Below the pieces are notes generated by a model, which made no database searches, was not told the origin of the DNA, and was given only the letters and a program-made list of their open reading frames with translations. From contig JBBSDP010000007.1 in NCBI GenBank assembly GCA_038240605.1, positions 56,061 to 120,060 of the forward strand: DNA of 64,000 nucleotides, in the 5' to 3' direction. Each line of letters starts with the position of its first letter. Within the stretch, counting starts at the first letter, position 1. Below are positions 9,186 through 18,523 of the stretch, piece by piece. The position numbers were made by a program, and so were the translations under genes. The stretch is from JBBSDP01 sp038240605. Lineage in GTDB: Bacteria > Planctomycetota > Phycisphaerae > Tepidisphaerales > Tepidisphaeraceae.

Positions 9186-9401
9186 ATGTCCAGCATTATC
9201 AACATCAATCCCAACATTCTGGGCGGTACGCCGGTTTTCGCGGGAACGCGCGTGCCGGTGGAATCATTTTTCGATTACCTGAAGCGTGGCCGGTCCGTGG
9301 ATTTTTTTCTTGAGCAATTTCCTACCGTAAAACGGGAGCAGGTCGAGCAACTCCTGGAAGACGCAAAACACAATGCACTACTCCATTCCACGACACCATG
9401 A
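9186..9401 (+). CDS. DUF433 antitoxin
   Basis: A 71-residue DUF433-family protein of the kind paired with DUF5615 PIN-like toxins. Diagnostic segments are ININPNILGGTPVFAGTRVPV near the N-terminus and an FLEQFPTVKREQVEQLLEDA helix region. These proteins act as DNA-binding antitoxins that bind the toxin and repress the operon. Its TGA overlaps the ATG of the next gene (ATGA at 9398-9401), the classic translational coupling of such pairs. Because the downstream toxin gene is frameshifted, this antitoxin may now be solitary. Confidence 0.85.
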   Translation: MSSIININPNILGGTPVFAGTRVPVESFFDYLKRGRSVDFFLEQFPTVKREQVEQLLEDAKHNALLHSTTP

Positions 9402-9719
9402 AGATATTGCTGGACGAAAACCTCCCGCACCAGCTTCGAAACGAAATCGTTGGTCACGAATGTTTCACGGTCGGATATGTGGGTTGGAGTGGCATCGAAA
9501 ACGGTGCATTACTTGCGCGGGCGCAGGCCCGCAGGATTCGATGCACTTCTCACGAAGGACGCCAACCTTCGTTATGAGCAGAACCTTGTGAATCTTCCCA
9601 TTGCGGTCGTTGTGCTGCGTGCCTCAAGCAACGATCTCGACGACATCCGACCGCTCTTGCCCGCACTGCACGCCACGTTGCAGGTGCTTCTGCCCCGCCA
9701 ACTGACGGAGGTGCGGTAG
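9398..9719 (+). pseudogene. DUF5615 PIN-like toxin, frameshifted
   Basis: The 5' part starts MKILLDENLPHQLRNEIVGHE and continues VGWSGIENGALLARAQA, exactly the layout of DUF5615 PIN-like nuclease toxins. It then reads into a stop near 9577. The family continuation AGFDALLTKDANLRYEQNL is present, but in the next frame. Removing one C from the CCC at 9528-9530 restores one continuous protein of about 106 residues ending at 9719. The acidic residues expected in the active site (the LLDEN aspartate/glutamate and the LTKDAN aspartate) are split between the two frames. Either the toxin has been inactivated or this is a single-base sequencing error. Confidence 0.8.
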
Positions 9720-9766
9720 TGGTTTTTCGCGAAAGACGATGACGAGAAAACGGACAATTCCGGCAA

Positions 9767-10288
9767 TCATGGCGCGCCTCCCTGTTTACGCAGTTCTCCC
9801 AGTAAATGCCGCAACTCGGGAAGGATCAGCCGTGTCATCGCCATTTCGACGGCTGGTGTCGATCCGGGCATGCAAAAGAGCAGTTTGCCAGCGATCGTCC
9901 CGGCGATCGCCCGGCTCAGCATCGCGCCGCTGCCGATCTGCTCGAAGCTCAGCATGCGAAACAGCTCGCCGAAGCCGGGAATCACCCGCTCCAGTTGCCG
10001 CTCCGCCACTTCGATGGTCGTGTCGCGCGAGCTGATGCCGGTGCCGCCGTCGGTGAGGATGACGTCGATCTCGGCGCGGCCCGCGAGCTTCGCGAGCAGG
10101 GCATCGAGTTGCTGGGGATCATCGGGGATCAGGTGGTAGGCGACGCAGGTGTGGCCGTGTGAATCGAGCAGCTCGCGGATGCGCGTCCCGCTTCGATCGG
10201 TGGCCTCGGTGCGGGTGTCGCTGAGGGTCACCACCGCACAGCGGGCGACCCGCTCTCGCGACTCGCTCTGGTGCTCCGCGTAAGACAT
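9767..10288 (-). CDS. moaB: Molybdenum cofactor biosynthesis protein, MoaB/MogA family
   Basis: This 173-residue protein belongs to the MoaB/MogA family, which adenylylates molybdopterin before metal insertion. Characteristic segments are CAVVTLSDTRT near the N-terminus, the molybdopterin-binding loop DVILTDGGTGISSRDTT, and the later LSRAIAGTIAGKLLFCMPGSTPAVEMAM. It is a single-domain form of normal length. The C-terminal end is convergent with the toxin pseudogene. It lies in a minus-strand set with a lipoprotein gene and mobA, consistent with a small cofactor cluster; fdhD lies 30 kb away. Confidence 0.93.
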   Translation of the reverse strand: MSYAEHQSESRERVARCAVVTLSDTRTEATDRSGTRIRELLDSHGHTCVAYHLIPDDPQQLDALLAKLAGRAEIDVILTDGGTGISSRDTTIEVAERQLERVIPGFGELFRMLSFEQIGSGAMLSRAIAGTIAGKLLFCMPGSTPAVEMAMTRLILPELRHLLGELRKQGGAP

Positions 10289-10313
10289 GCCGGTGGACCA
10301 CTCGACGCGCCGC

Positions 10314-10757
10314 TTATTTCGGCAACACGGTTTGAACGTCGATCGTGGCGCCCTTGGATATCACGGTGAATTCGTTGTCGCCGGGCTGGATCGGCACGTC
10401 CTTGCGGCTTGGCGAGCCGGATTTGATCTTGATCATCTCTCCAACCGACAGATCGCCTCCGTACACGCGCAGCCACGCGCGGGCGCCGGGGTCGAACTGG
10501 CCGCTCACGCGCTTGGCGGCCGCTGTCTTTCCCGCTGGCACGACGCCCAGGCCCCACGCGTTATTCTCGCGGGCGGGACCGTTGGCAACATCTTCGGGCG
10601 TGGTCCAGGCGTCCTCGCGCGGACCTCCTTCCTTTTCCAGCACGAGCGTGACGGGACGCTGCGTCTCGTTCCTCACGCGGATGTCGTACGTCCGCGTCTC
10701 GTGCGCACAGCCGGTCGACAGGACCAAAAGCGACAGCAATAGGATCGCCTTGTACAT
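10314..10757 (-). CDS. Putative lipoprotein, unknown function
   Basis: The ATG at 10757 gives 147 residues with a lipoprotein signal: MYKAILLLSLLVLSTGC, where STGC fits a lipobox with lipidation at Cys17. The mature part (YDIRVRNETQRPVTLVLEKEG and later AWLRVYGGDLSVGEMIKIKSG) looks like a single small beta-sandwich. I do not recognise a named family. It sits between moaB and mobA on the same strand, but nothing in it suggests a molybdenum role. An upstream in-frame ATG at 10766 is an alternative start. Confidence 0.8.
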   Translation of the reverse strand: MYKAILLLSLLVLSTGCAHETRTYDIRVRNETQRPVTLVLEKEGGPREDAWTTPEDVANGPARENNAWGLGVVPAGKTAAAKRVSGQFDPGARAWLRVYGGDLSVGEMIKIKSGSPSRKDVPIQPGDNEFTVISKGATIDVQTVLPK

Positions 10758-10812
10758 GGCGTGCATGTTAACGCGGGCGAACGGCCGAGCAAACCAACTG
10801 GCAGTTTGCCCC

Positions 10813-11436
10813 TCAGCGATCTCCCTTGAAGTCCGACACGTCGGCCGGGGTGTTGAGGTTCGTCCACACTCGCAACGATTCCCATGCGAGAGGCGCCGCG
10901 GCGAGCTCGAAGCCCGCCCCACCGAAGAGTCGATGGACAGAAAGTTCCCCGCGCGATAGACAGCTCGTAACCGCCTCACGCGCAGCCCTCCGATAAGCCG
11001 ACGGAAACGGCTCCGTGAACGCTTTCGAATCGGTGGCACGGGAGGTGGCGAGGCCGAGGCATCCCGGCCGCTCGGCCAGCCTTGAGATGAGCCAGCCGAG
11101 CTGTTCGCCGGCCACGTTGGGCATGTCAACGGTTACGACCACGATTATGTCCGTTGTCGAGTTTTCCAGGGCCGTCAGCAGACCGCGCATCGGACCTTCC
11201 TCCGCGACGGCGTCGACCACCTCGCGTCCGAACTGATCCGCGCCCGGTGGGCATTCGCGTCCGGGTGAAGAGACCAGCAGCGAAGGGCCGGGCCACCGGA
11301 GTCGATCCGCCAACGCGATCAGGATCGGCTGGCCGCCAATTTCCATAAACGATTTCGGCCGGCCCATGCGTCTGCCGGCTCCCCCGGCGAGGACCGCGAG
11401 CGTCGCTGCACGAAGCTGACTGAACGGATCGTTCAT
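10813..11436 (-). CDS. mobA: Molybdenum cofactor guanylyltransferase-like NTP transferase
   Basis: This protein has the MobA-type nucleotidyltransferase fold. The N-terminal signature LAGGAGRRMGRPKSF (about residues 16-30) binds the nucleotide, and VVVTVDMPNVA (about 97-107) supplies the metal-binding aspartate. MobA attaches GMP (or, in relatives, CMP) to molybdopterin to make the dinucleotide cofactor used by enzymes such as formate dehydrogenase. The 207-residue length is normal. It is the first gene of the minus-strand moaB set and is divergent from the alternative complex III operon. Confidence 0.85.
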   Translation of the reverse strand: MNDPFSQLRAATLAVLAGGAGRRMGRPKSFMEIGGQPILIALADRLRWPGPSLLVSSPGRECPPGADQFGREVVDAVAEEGPMRGLLTALENSTTDIIVVVTVDMPNVAGEQLGWLISRLAERPGCLGLATSRATDSKAFTEPFPSAYRRAAREAVTSCLSRGELSVHRLFGGAGFELAAAPLAWESLRVWTNLNTPADVSDFKGDR

Positions 11437-11469
11437 CGCGCAATCATACGGCGAACGTTACACCGTCGC

Positions 11470-11507
11470 GCGCGCCATGGCATCGGACCGTAACGCGCAT
11501 GGCGCGC
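11470..11507. repeat. 10-bp inverted repeat upstream of the act operon
   Basis: GCGCGCCATG at 11470-11479 is followed after 18 bases by its exact complement CATGGCGCGC at 11498-11507. It lies between the divergent mobA and actA starts, 117 bases before actA. It could be a regulatory hairpin, a protein-binding palindrome or an intrinsic structure of the leader RNA. No T-run follows, so it is not a standard terminator. Confidence 0.4.
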
Positions 11508-11623
11508 CCATGCGACGATATGCCACATTCGCCGGTTGTTGACGCGGCGTAATAAATTTCCATGATCTGCGATCCATCAGGGACGATGGCCTGCGGCGTG
11601 GATCAACGCCACTGGGTCAGCGA

Positions 11624-12352
11624 ATGGCTATGTCAGAAGGCACAACCAAAACGCGGGCGGAAGCGGCGACACCGCCCGCTCCGTCGCGGCACCTCTTCCC
11701 CCGGTGGCTCAACTATCTGCTTCCCGCACTCGCGCTGGCGGCGCTGGGCGGCGGCGTTTACGTGCCGGTCCTCTTCGGATTCGGCGCGTCGCCCAAGACG
11801 CTGGCGGTGGGGTATCAGCCCACGCAGCCTGTCCCCTACAGCCACGCCCTGCACGCCGGGAAGTTGAAGATCGATTGTCGCTATTGCCACACCACGGTCG
11901 AGAAGACCGGCTTCGCCGCCCTGCCCGCGACGCAGACGTGCATGAATTGCCATGCACGGATCAAGACCGAAAGCCCAGCACTCAAGCCGGTTTTCGACAG
12001 TTGGTCGACCGGCATGCCGGTCACCTGGGTAAAGGTTCACAACCTTGCCCAGTACGTTTACTTCAACCATAGCGCTCATGTGACGCACGGCGTCGGTTGC
12101 GTGAGCTGCCATGGGCGGGTCGATCGCATGGACGTCGTGACCCAGGTGCAGCCCTTAAGCATGGGGTGGTGCCTCGAGTGCCATCGCAACCCCGAATTGA
12201 ACCTCCGGCCGCGCGACCAGATCACGAACCTCGGCTGGACGCCGCCCGCCCAGACCGATGCCGAGCGCCTGGCGTACGGGCTTGACCTGAAGAAGCAGTA
12301 CGGGATCCGAGACGTCACTTACCTGACGAGTTGCTACACGTGCCATCGATAA
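11624..12352 (+). CDS. actA: Alternative complex III subunit A, pentaheme cytochrome c
   Basis: ActA is the multiheme cytochrome c of alternative complex III, the quinol:electron-acceptor oxidoreductase that replaces the bc1 complex in many bacteria. An N-terminal membrane anchor (about residues 29-50, NYLLPALALAALGGGVYVPV) precedes five CxxCH heme sites: CRYCH, CMNCH, CVSCH, CLECH and CYTCH. Five sites match the usual pentaheme ActA. A second ATG at 11630 is a possible start. The last codons overlap the start of actB, so translation is coupled. It would act on the outer face of the cytoplasmic membrane. Confidence 0.95.
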   Translation: MAMSEGTTKTRAEAATPPAPSRHLFPRWLNYLLPALALAALGGGVYVPVLFGFGASPKTLAVGYQPTQPVPYSHALHAGKLKIDCRYCHTTVEKTGFAALPATQTCMNCHARIKTESPALKPVFDSWSTGMPVTWVKVHNLAQYVYFNHSAHVTHGVGCVSCHGRVDRMDVVTQVQPLSMGWCLECHRNPELNLRPRDQITNLGWTPPAQTDAERLAYGLDLKKQYGIRDVTYLTSCYTCHR

Positions 12353-15300
12353 ACCATCACGTCACCGGCATCGAGTACTGGCGCAGCCTGGAACAACTGG
12401 CCGACGCGCCCGAGGTGCTCGATGCGCTGGACAAGGAGTTCCCGGGCTACGAGGCGGACACCATTGCGTCCAGCTCGCGACGCGGGTTCCTCAAGCTGAT
12501 GGGCGCGTCGCTGGCGCTGGCCGGCATCGGACTCACGGGCTGCCGGCGCTGGCCCGAGGAACACCTCGCCCCCTATTCCAGCAACCCGCGCGGGCGTATC
12601 CCCGGCGTGCCCGAGCAGTACGCGACCATGTGGGAGCTCGGCGGCGTCGCCAGCGGACTGCTGGTGACCAGCTACGACGGCCGGCCGATCAAGATCGAAG
12701 GCAACCCGACCCACCCCTCCTCCTGGACGGTCAAGGGCAAAATTGGGTCCGCCGACGGCTTCGCCCAGGCCAGCCTGCTGGAGATGTACGATCCGCAACG
12801 CAGCGCGAAGGTCGTCGCCCGCACGAAGACCGGCGAAAAGCGCGACTCGACCTGGAAGGCATTCGAATCCTTCGCCAGTAAACATTTCGGCGAGCAAAAG
12901 GCAGATGGCTCCGGCTTCGCGATCCTGAGCGAGTCCAGCTCAAGCCTGAGCGTCGCCGATCAGAAGAAACGATTGCTTGCCGCCTTCCCCAAAGCACAAT
13001 GGTTCGAATACGAGCCCCTCACTCGCGACGGTGAACGCGACGGCGCCAAGACGGCGTTCGGCAGACCGGTTCGCCCGGTGCTCCATCTGGACAAGGCCGC
13101 GATCGTGGTCACACTCGACGCGGACCTGCTTTCAACGCATCCCGCCCACGTCCGGTATGCGGCCGACTGGTCGGCCCGCCGCCGCTCTGCTGACCCTTCG
13201 GGAGAGAAGCCCGGCGAGATGAGCCGTGTCTATGTCGCCGAGTGTGGATTCAGCATTACCGGATCGGTGGCCGATGAACGTCTTCCGATCGATCCGAGCC
13301 GGATTTATCCGGTGGCAAAATCGCTGGCCGCACGGCTGGGCGTCACGGGCGTGACCTCCGATGAGCATCTTTCGGAGATGGAAGAAAAGTGGGTCGCCTC
13401 CGCCGCCGCCGATCTGAAGCAGGCTGGCTCCGCGGGCGTGGTCGCGGTCGGCCCGGCCGCCCCGCCGCACGCCCACGCGCTGGGGTATGCGATGAACCAG
13501 GCGATCGGCGCCGTCGGCAATACCGTCATGCTTGTCGAGGAGCAGGAGGCGGATCGCCCTTCGCATTTCCAGGCCATCGCGGACCTCGCCGGCCAGATCA
13601 CGTCGGGAAAGATCACGACGCTCCTGATCATCGGCGGCAATCCCGCATACGATGCCCCCGCCGATCTGGCCTTCGCCAAGGCGATCGAGTCCGTGCCGGT
13701 TACCGTCCGGCTCGGTCTTTATGAGGATGAAACCTCCGCCGTCTGCAAATGGCACTTGCCTCGCGCGCATTACCTCGAGAGCTGGGGCGATGCACGGAGC
13801 TGGGACGGAACCGCCGGCATCGTTCAACCGCTGATCCTTCCTCTCTACGGCGGGAAATCAGCGATCGAGATTCTCGCGATCTTTTCTGGCGAATCTGAAA
13901 CTGCCGGCGAGCAGATCGTCCGCCGAACCTGGAAGCCCCTGCTGAAGGGGGATGACTTTGACCTGGAGTTCCGCCGTGTCCTCGAGGCGGGCGTGCTGGA
14001 GGGAAGTGAGTTCCCTGCCGCCAAAGTGGAGCCGCGTGCGGTGAGTTATCCCGCCGCTGAACCGCGCCGCCCCGGACTCTACATCCGCTTTGAGCCGGAT
14101 GCCCATACGTATGACGGCCGATTCGCGAACAACGGCTGGCTTCAGGAGACGCCGGATCCGCTGACGAAGCTGCTCTGGGAGAACGCCGCCAATTTTTCCA
14201 AGAAAGACGCCGATGCGCTGGGCGTCACGACGGACGACGTCGTGTCGATATCCGTCAATGGCGCCACGCTACCCGTCGCCGTATACGTCCTGGTCGGCCA
14301 GCCGGTCGGCGTGATCGGCCTGAGCCTCGGCTATGGCCGCACAGTCTCGGGCAACATCGGCAATGACCTGGGCTTCAACACGTACCTGCTGCGAACGAGC
14401 AACGCCCCCTATTCGATTCTCGCCGCCGAAGTTCGGAAAACGAGCGAGTCGCACGAGCTGGTGATGACGCAGAACCATCACCTGATCGACAGCGTCGGCG
14501 CCGCGGGACGCGACAAGCGCATCGGCGAGAAATACGAGAGCGGCAAGATCATCCACGAGGCCAGCTTCGCCGCCTACAAGGCAAACCCAGGCGCGGCGCT
14601 GGGCGGCCGAACGGTGGGCCTCCAGCTCTTCGACCCGCCGAATCAGTTCAATTCTCCGCACGCCTGGGGGATGACGATCGACCTCAACACCTGCATCGGG
14701 TGCAACGCGTGCGCGGTGGCATGCCAGGCGGAGAACAACATTCCGATCGTCGGCAAGCAGCAGTGCCGTAAGCATCGTGAAATGAACTGGATCCGCATCG
14801 ACCGCTACTTCAAGGGTGCCCCAGACGACCCGCGCCCCGAGGTGATCTACCAGCCGATGGCCTGTCAGCATTGCGAGAACGCGCCCTGCGAGCAGGTCTG
14901 TCCCGTCGGCGCGACCATGCACGATTCCGAAGGCCTCAACACGATGGTCTATAACCGGTGCATCGGCACGCGCTACTGCTCCAACAATTGCCCGTACAAG
15001 GTTCGCCGCTTCAATTACTTTGATTATCACAGCCAGGACCCGCGCCACACCGGCATGCCCTGGAACAACCTCCCCGACAACCAGCAGATGGAGACGGTGG
15101 ACAAGATCAAGCGCATGGTTTTCAACCCCGAGGTGACGGTCCGCATGCGCGGCGTGATGGAGAAATGCACCTACTGCGTGCAGCGCATCCACCGCACGGC
15201 GACCGCCAAGCGCGCCGAGGGCAAGGACGTGGAGGACGGCGACATCATCACCGCTTGCCAGCAGGCCTGTCCCACGCAGGCGATCGTCTTCGGCAACCTC

Positions 15301-15447
15301 AACGATGCCGATGCCGAGGTGACGAAATTGCAGAAGAACCCGCGGGCCTACGCCGTGCTCGACGCCACGCTCGACACGCGCCCGCGGACGCGGTATCTCG
15401 CGAAGATCCGCAACCCGGCTGCGACGGAGACCGCCAAAGAAGCGTAA
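12340..15447 (+). CDS. actB: Alternative complex III subunit B, molybdopterin-like and ferredoxin domains fused
   Basis: ActB combines a molybdopterin-oxidoreductase-like domain (about residues 75-740), which in this complex lacks the cofactor, with a C-terminal iron-sulfur domain. A twin-arginine-type leader is visible (SSSRRGFLKLMGASLALAGIGLTGC), including a possible lipobox cysteine. The ferredoxin part starts near residue 780 with CIGCNACAVACQ, then CENAPCEQVCP, CIGTRYCSNNCPYK, and finally CTYC with CQQACP. These are the ligands for three [4Fe-4S] clusters and one [3Fe-4S] cluster. The start is uncertain: the GTG at 12340 or a TTG at 12331, both overlapping the actA stop. At about 1,035 residues it is normal for fused ActB. 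Confidence 0.95.
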   Translation: MPSINHHVTGIEYWRSLEQLADAPEVLDALDKEFPGYEADTIASSSRRGFLKLMGASLALAGIGLTGCRRWPEEHLAPYSSNPRGRIPGVPEQYATMWELGGVASGLLVTSYDGRPIKIEGNPTHPSSWTVKGKIGSADGFAQASLLEMYDPQRSAKVVARTKTGEKRDSTWKAFESFASKHFGEQKADGSGFAILSESSSSLSVADQKKRLLAAFPKAQWFEYEPLTRDGERDGAKTAFGRPVRPVLHLDKAAIVVTLDADLLSTHPAHVRYAADWSARRRSADPSGEKPGEMSRVYVAECGFSITGSVADERLPIDPSRIYPVAKSLAARLGVTGVTSDEHLSEMEEKWVASAAADLKQAGSAGVVAVGPAAPPHAHALGYAMNQAIGAVGNTVMLVEEQEADRPSHFQAIADLAGQITSGKITTLLIIGGNPAYDAPADLAFAKAIESVPVTVRLGLYEDETSAVCKWHLPRAHYLESWGDARSWDGTAGIVQPLILPLYGGKSAIEILAIFSGESETAGEQIVRRTWKPLLKGDDFDLEFRRVLEAGVLEGSEFPAAKVEPRAVSYPAAEPRRPGLYIRFEPDAHTYDGRFANNGWLQETPDPLTKLLWENAANFSKKDADALGVTTDDVVSISVNGATLPVAVYVLVGQPVGVIGLSLGYGRTVSGNIGNDLGFNTYLLRTSNAPYSILAAEVRKTSESHELVMTQNHHLIDSVGAAGRDKRIGEKYESGKIIHEASFAAYKANPGAALGGRTVGLQLFDPPNQFNSPHAWGMTIDLNTCIGCNACAVACQAENNIPIVGKQQCRKHREMNWIRIDRYFKGAPDDPRPEVIYQPMACQHCENAPCEQVCPVGATMHDSEGLNTMVYNRCIGTRYCSNNCPYKVRRFNYFDYHSQDPRHTGMPWNNLPDNQQMETVDKIKRMVFNPEVTVRMRGVMEKCTYCVQRIHRTATAKRAEGKDVEDGDIITACQQACPTQAIVFGNLNDADAEVTKLQKNPRAYAVLDATLDTRPRTRYLAKIRNPAATETAKEA

Positions 15448-15507
15448 CGCGACGGGTCAGCGCACCGCGGCGGCGAATCGCGGGCGTCAGTAGTAACAGG
15501 ACGAACC

Positions 15508-17010
15508 ATGGCCGACGAGATCGACAATACATCCGACGACCCGCGCGAGAAGGCGCCGCTGGTAACGGGCGGCCTCGACTACGCCGGGGTCACCGACACC
15601 GTCTGCAACATCGCCGAGCGGAAGACGACGCTCGCCTGGAAGATCGCGTTCCTGATCGCCATCTCGTGGCTCGGCATCCTCGGCGCTTGCATCGGCTACC
15701 TGATGACGACCGGCGTCGGCGTCTGGGGCAACAACCAGCCGGCCAGCTGGGGCTTCCCGATCGTGAACTTCGTCTTCTGGGTGGGCATCGGCCACGCCGG
15801 CACGCTGATCTCCGCGATCCTGTTCCTGTTTCGCCAGAACTGGCGGACGGGGATCAACCGCTTCGCGGAGGCAATGACGATCTTCGCGGTCATCTGCGCC
15901 GCGATGTTCCCGGGCATCCATGTCGGCCGTCCATGGCTGGCCTACTGGCTCTTCCCGCTGCCCAACCAGATGACCATGTGGCCGCAGTTCCGTTCCCCGC
16001 TCTTGTGGGACGTATTCGCGGTGGGTACCTACGGGACGGTCTCGTTCCTCTTCTGGTACGTGGGGATGGTGCCGGACCTGGCCACGCTTCGCGATCGCTC
16101 CACCAGCAAGATCAAGCAGATCGCGTACGGCATCTTCGCCCTGGGCTGGACCGGCTCTAACCGTCACTGGCATCGCTTCGAGCGCGCGTACCTGCTGCTG
16201 GCCGCACTGGCGACGCCGCTCGTGCTCTCCGTGCACTCGGTCGTGAGTTTCGACTTCGCCACGTCACAGCTTCCGGGCTGGCATACCACGGTATTCCCGC
16301 CCTACTTCGTCGCGGGGGCCGTTTACGGCGGGTTCGCGATGGTGCTGGTGCTGGCGATCCCGGCGCGCGAGCTGTTCGGCCTCAAGGATCTGATTACCCA
16401 GCGGCACATCGACAACATGTGCAAGATCATGCTGGCGACGGGACTGATCGTCGTCTACGCCTACGCCGACGAGTTCTTCACCGCCTGGTACAGCGTCAAT
16501 CACTACGAGCGTTTTGCGTTCATGAACCGCGTGTGGGGTCCTTACTGGTGGGGCTGGTTCACGATGACGTTCTGCAACGCCATTGCGCCGCAGTTCCTCT
16601 GGTTCCCCAAGCTGCGCCGCAAGCTGTGGGTGGTCTTCACGATCGCGGTGCTGGCAAACGTCGGCATGTGGTTCGAGCGATTCGAGATCATCGTGACCTC
16701 GCTGACGCGCGACTTCCTCCCCAGCAGCTGGTGGATGTTCAAGCCGACGATCATCGACCTGCTGATGCTTGCCGGCAGCTTCGGGCTCTTCTTCACGCTC
16801 TTCCTGCTCTTCTGCCGGTTCCTGCCGGTGGTGGCCATGGCCGAGGTGAAGACGGTCATGCCGCACTCGCACGCGCATCCCGAGGAACCGGGCCATCGCC
16901 GGGATGAGCATCGCAGCGACTACTGGCCCGATGAGCACCGGCCCGATACCGACGATGATGACTCGGGGTATGACCCGATCGCACCCCAGGCCGTTCCGGC
17001 CCCGGCGTAG
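15508..17010 (+). CDS. actC: Alternative complex III subunit C, NrfD-like membrane protein
   Basis: ActC is an NrfD/PsrC-family integral membrane subunit that supplies a quinol-binding site. About ten hydrophobic helices run from residue 47 to 435 (for example AFLIAISWLGILGACIGYL and the later WWGWFTMTFCNAIAPQFLWF). The usual family segments GHAGTLISAILFLFRQNWR and WFERFEIIVTSL are present. The C-terminal 60 residues are hydrophilic and His/Asp-rich, a variable tail. An AGGA lies 9 bases before the ATG. It follows actB by 60 bases in the same operon. Confidence 0.95.
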   Translation: MADEIDNTSDDPREKAPLVTGGLDYAGVTDTVCNIAERKTTLAWKIAFLIAISWLGILGACIGYLMTTGVGVWGNNQPASWGFPIVNFVFWVGIGHAGTLISAILFLFRQNWRTGINRFAEAMTIFAVICAAMFPGIHVGRPWLAYWLFPLPNQMTMWPQFRSPLLWDVFAVGTYGTVSFLFWYVGMVPDLATLRDRSTSKIKQIAYGIFALGWTGSNRHWHRFERAYLLLAALATPLVLSVHSVVSFDFATSQLPGWHTTVFPPYFVAGAVYGGFAMVLVLAIPARELFGLKDLITQRHIDNMCKIMLATGLIVVYAYADEFFTAWYSVNHYERFAFMNRVWGPYWWGWFTMTFCNAIAPQFLWFPKLRRKLWVVFTIAVLANVGMWFERFEIIVTSLTRDFLPSSWWMFKPTIIDLLMLAGSFGLFFTLFLLFCRFLPVVAMAEVKTVMPHSHAHPEEPGHRRDEHRSDYWPDEHRPDTDDDDSGYDPIAPQAVPAPA

Positions 17011-17080
17011 TTGCGGCCCCGGTAAGGCGCGGCACGAGTGAGCGAGCGAAAGTGCGAATCGCGGACGTATAGGTGCAAGT

Positions 17081-17662
17081 ATGAGCACGCTGCTTGAAGA
17101 CGAAGAAATCCGGCTGACGACGGCTGAGGAAACGCCGGAGCTGATCGCCGTCCTCTCCGAGTTCACGACGGTGGACCAGGTGATCACCGCGGCGCGACGG
17201 CTGCGCATCGCCGGGTTCACGCGCTGGGACACGCACAGCCCCTTCCCGTTGCACGGCATCGACCGGGCGATGGGCATCCGTCCGACCATCCTCCCCTGGC
17301 TGGTGCTGGGCGGCGGGCTATTCGGACTCTTCGGCGCGCTATGGCTCACTTGGTACACCAACGCCCACGATTACCCGTTCCTGATCAGCGGAAAGCCGGT
17401 CTGGAGCCTGCCGGCGAACATCCCAATCATCTTCGAGTGCACGATTCTCTGCGCATCGTTAACGGCGGTATTCGGCATGCTCGGCCTCAACCGTCTCCCG
17501 CTGCTCTACAACCCGCTGTTCAAGAGCGAGCGGTTTCGGCGTGTGACCAACGACCGGTTCTTCATTGTCATCGACGTGAGCGATCCGAAGTTCGATCTGC
17601 GACAAACCCCGCGCCTGCTCCGTTCCCTGGGCGCCGTCGCGGTGGAAAAGGTTGAGGATTGA
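17081..17662 (+). CDS. actD: Alternative complex III subunit D (DUF3341)
   Basis: ActD is the DUF3341 subunit, with an N-terminal cytoplasmic domain (about residues 22-75, AVLSEFTTVDQVITAARRLRIAGFTRWDTHSPFPLHGID) and two transmembrane helices (about 70-95 and 110-135). The segments GIRPTILPWLVLGGGLFG and KPVWSLPANIPIIFECTIL are typical. It packs against ActC and ActF in known complexes. Its stop codon lies 5 bases before the next start, so the two are tightly coupled. It is at the usual length of about 190 residues. Confidence 0.94.
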   Translation: MSTLLEDEEIRLTTAEETPELIAVLSEFTTVDQVITAARRLRIAGFTRWDTHSPFPLHGIDRAMGIRPTILPWLVLGGGLFGLFGALWLTWYTNAHDYPFLISGKPVWSLPANIPIIFECTILCASLTAVFGMLGLNRLPLLYNPLFKSERFRRVTNDRFFIVIDVSDPKFDLRQTPRLLRSLGAVAVEKVED

Positions 17663-17667
17663 CAGGA

Positions 17668-18456
17668 ATGTCCGACGAAATTTCCGACATATCCGACGAA
17701 ATTGACGACGACGCGCTGCTGCCGACGTTGCCGCCGCGCGAGCCGAAACTGCGCCGACCGCCGTTCTTCCTGATCGCGGTCGGGCTGGTGGCGGTGATCG
17801 CCACGTGGCTCCCGCTCGTCTTCGCCGCCCGCGCCCGCGTGACACCCTCGCCCTATCCCCGCATCTCCCTCATTCAGGACATGGGAATGCAGCCCAAGTA
17901 CCGCGAGCAGCAATCCAGCTCGGTTTTCGCCGACGGCCGCGCCGACCGCCTGCCGGTCGCCGGCACGGTTGCCCGCGGAAGCCTCCAGGAAGATGACTTT
18001 TACTACCGCGGCTTCGCGACCACCGATGCCGCCGCCGATGGTCAATCCGGGAAAACGGTGGTCAAGTTCTTCGATGGGTTCCCCCAGCAGGTCAAGCTCA
18101 CGCCTGAGTTTGTCCAGCGCGGCCGCGAGCGTTTCAACATCTATTGCTCCCCCTGCCACGGCCAGGACGGCTACGGCAATGGTACGGTGAACCAGGACGC
18201 GACGGTGCTGTCGAACCTGGAGCCGACGAAGTGGGTTCCGCCCGCGAACCTGAACGACGAGGTACGGCGTGCCCGGCCCACCGGCCATATTTTCAATACG
18301 ATCAACGTCGGCATCCGCAATATGAACGGCTACGGCGCGCAGGTGCCCCCGGAAGATCGCTGGGCAATCGTCGCTTACGTCAAGGCGTTGCAATTCAGCC
18401 AGAACGCGCCGCCCAGCGTTATTCCGCCCGACAAGTTGGAAGGGCTGAAGGATTAG
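17668..18456 (+). CDS. actE: Alternative complex III subunit E, monoheme cytochrome c
   Basis: ActE is a membrane-anchored monoheme cytochrome c. A transmembrane helix (about residues 34-54, FFLIAVGLVAVIATWLPLVF) is followed by a periplasmic domain with one heme site, CSPCH at residues 160-164. The distal methionine is probably in NMNGYGAQVP, followed by the usual RWAIVAYVKALQ helix. It would pass electrons from ActA towards the oxidase. I take the ATG at 17668; a TTG at 17659 that overlaps actD is less likely. Confidence 0.93.
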   Translation: MSDEISDISDEIDDDALLPTLPPREPKLRRPPFFLIAVGLVAVIATWLPLVFAARARVTPSPYPRISLIQDMGMQPKYREQQSSSVFADGRADRLPVAGTVARGSLQEDDFYYRGFATTDAAADGQSGKTVVKFFDGFPQQVKLTPEFVQRGRERFNIYCSPCHGQDGYGNGTVNQDATVLSNLEPTKWVPPANLNDEVRRARPTGHIFNTINVGIRNMNGYGAQVPPEDRWAIVAYVKALQFSQNAPPSVIPPDKLEGLKD

Positions 18457-18523
18457 AAATTGTGAGGATCATGCGCCGTTTGGCGCGCGATCCGGGTCCC
18501 GTTTGCTCGCGAAGGAATATTCC

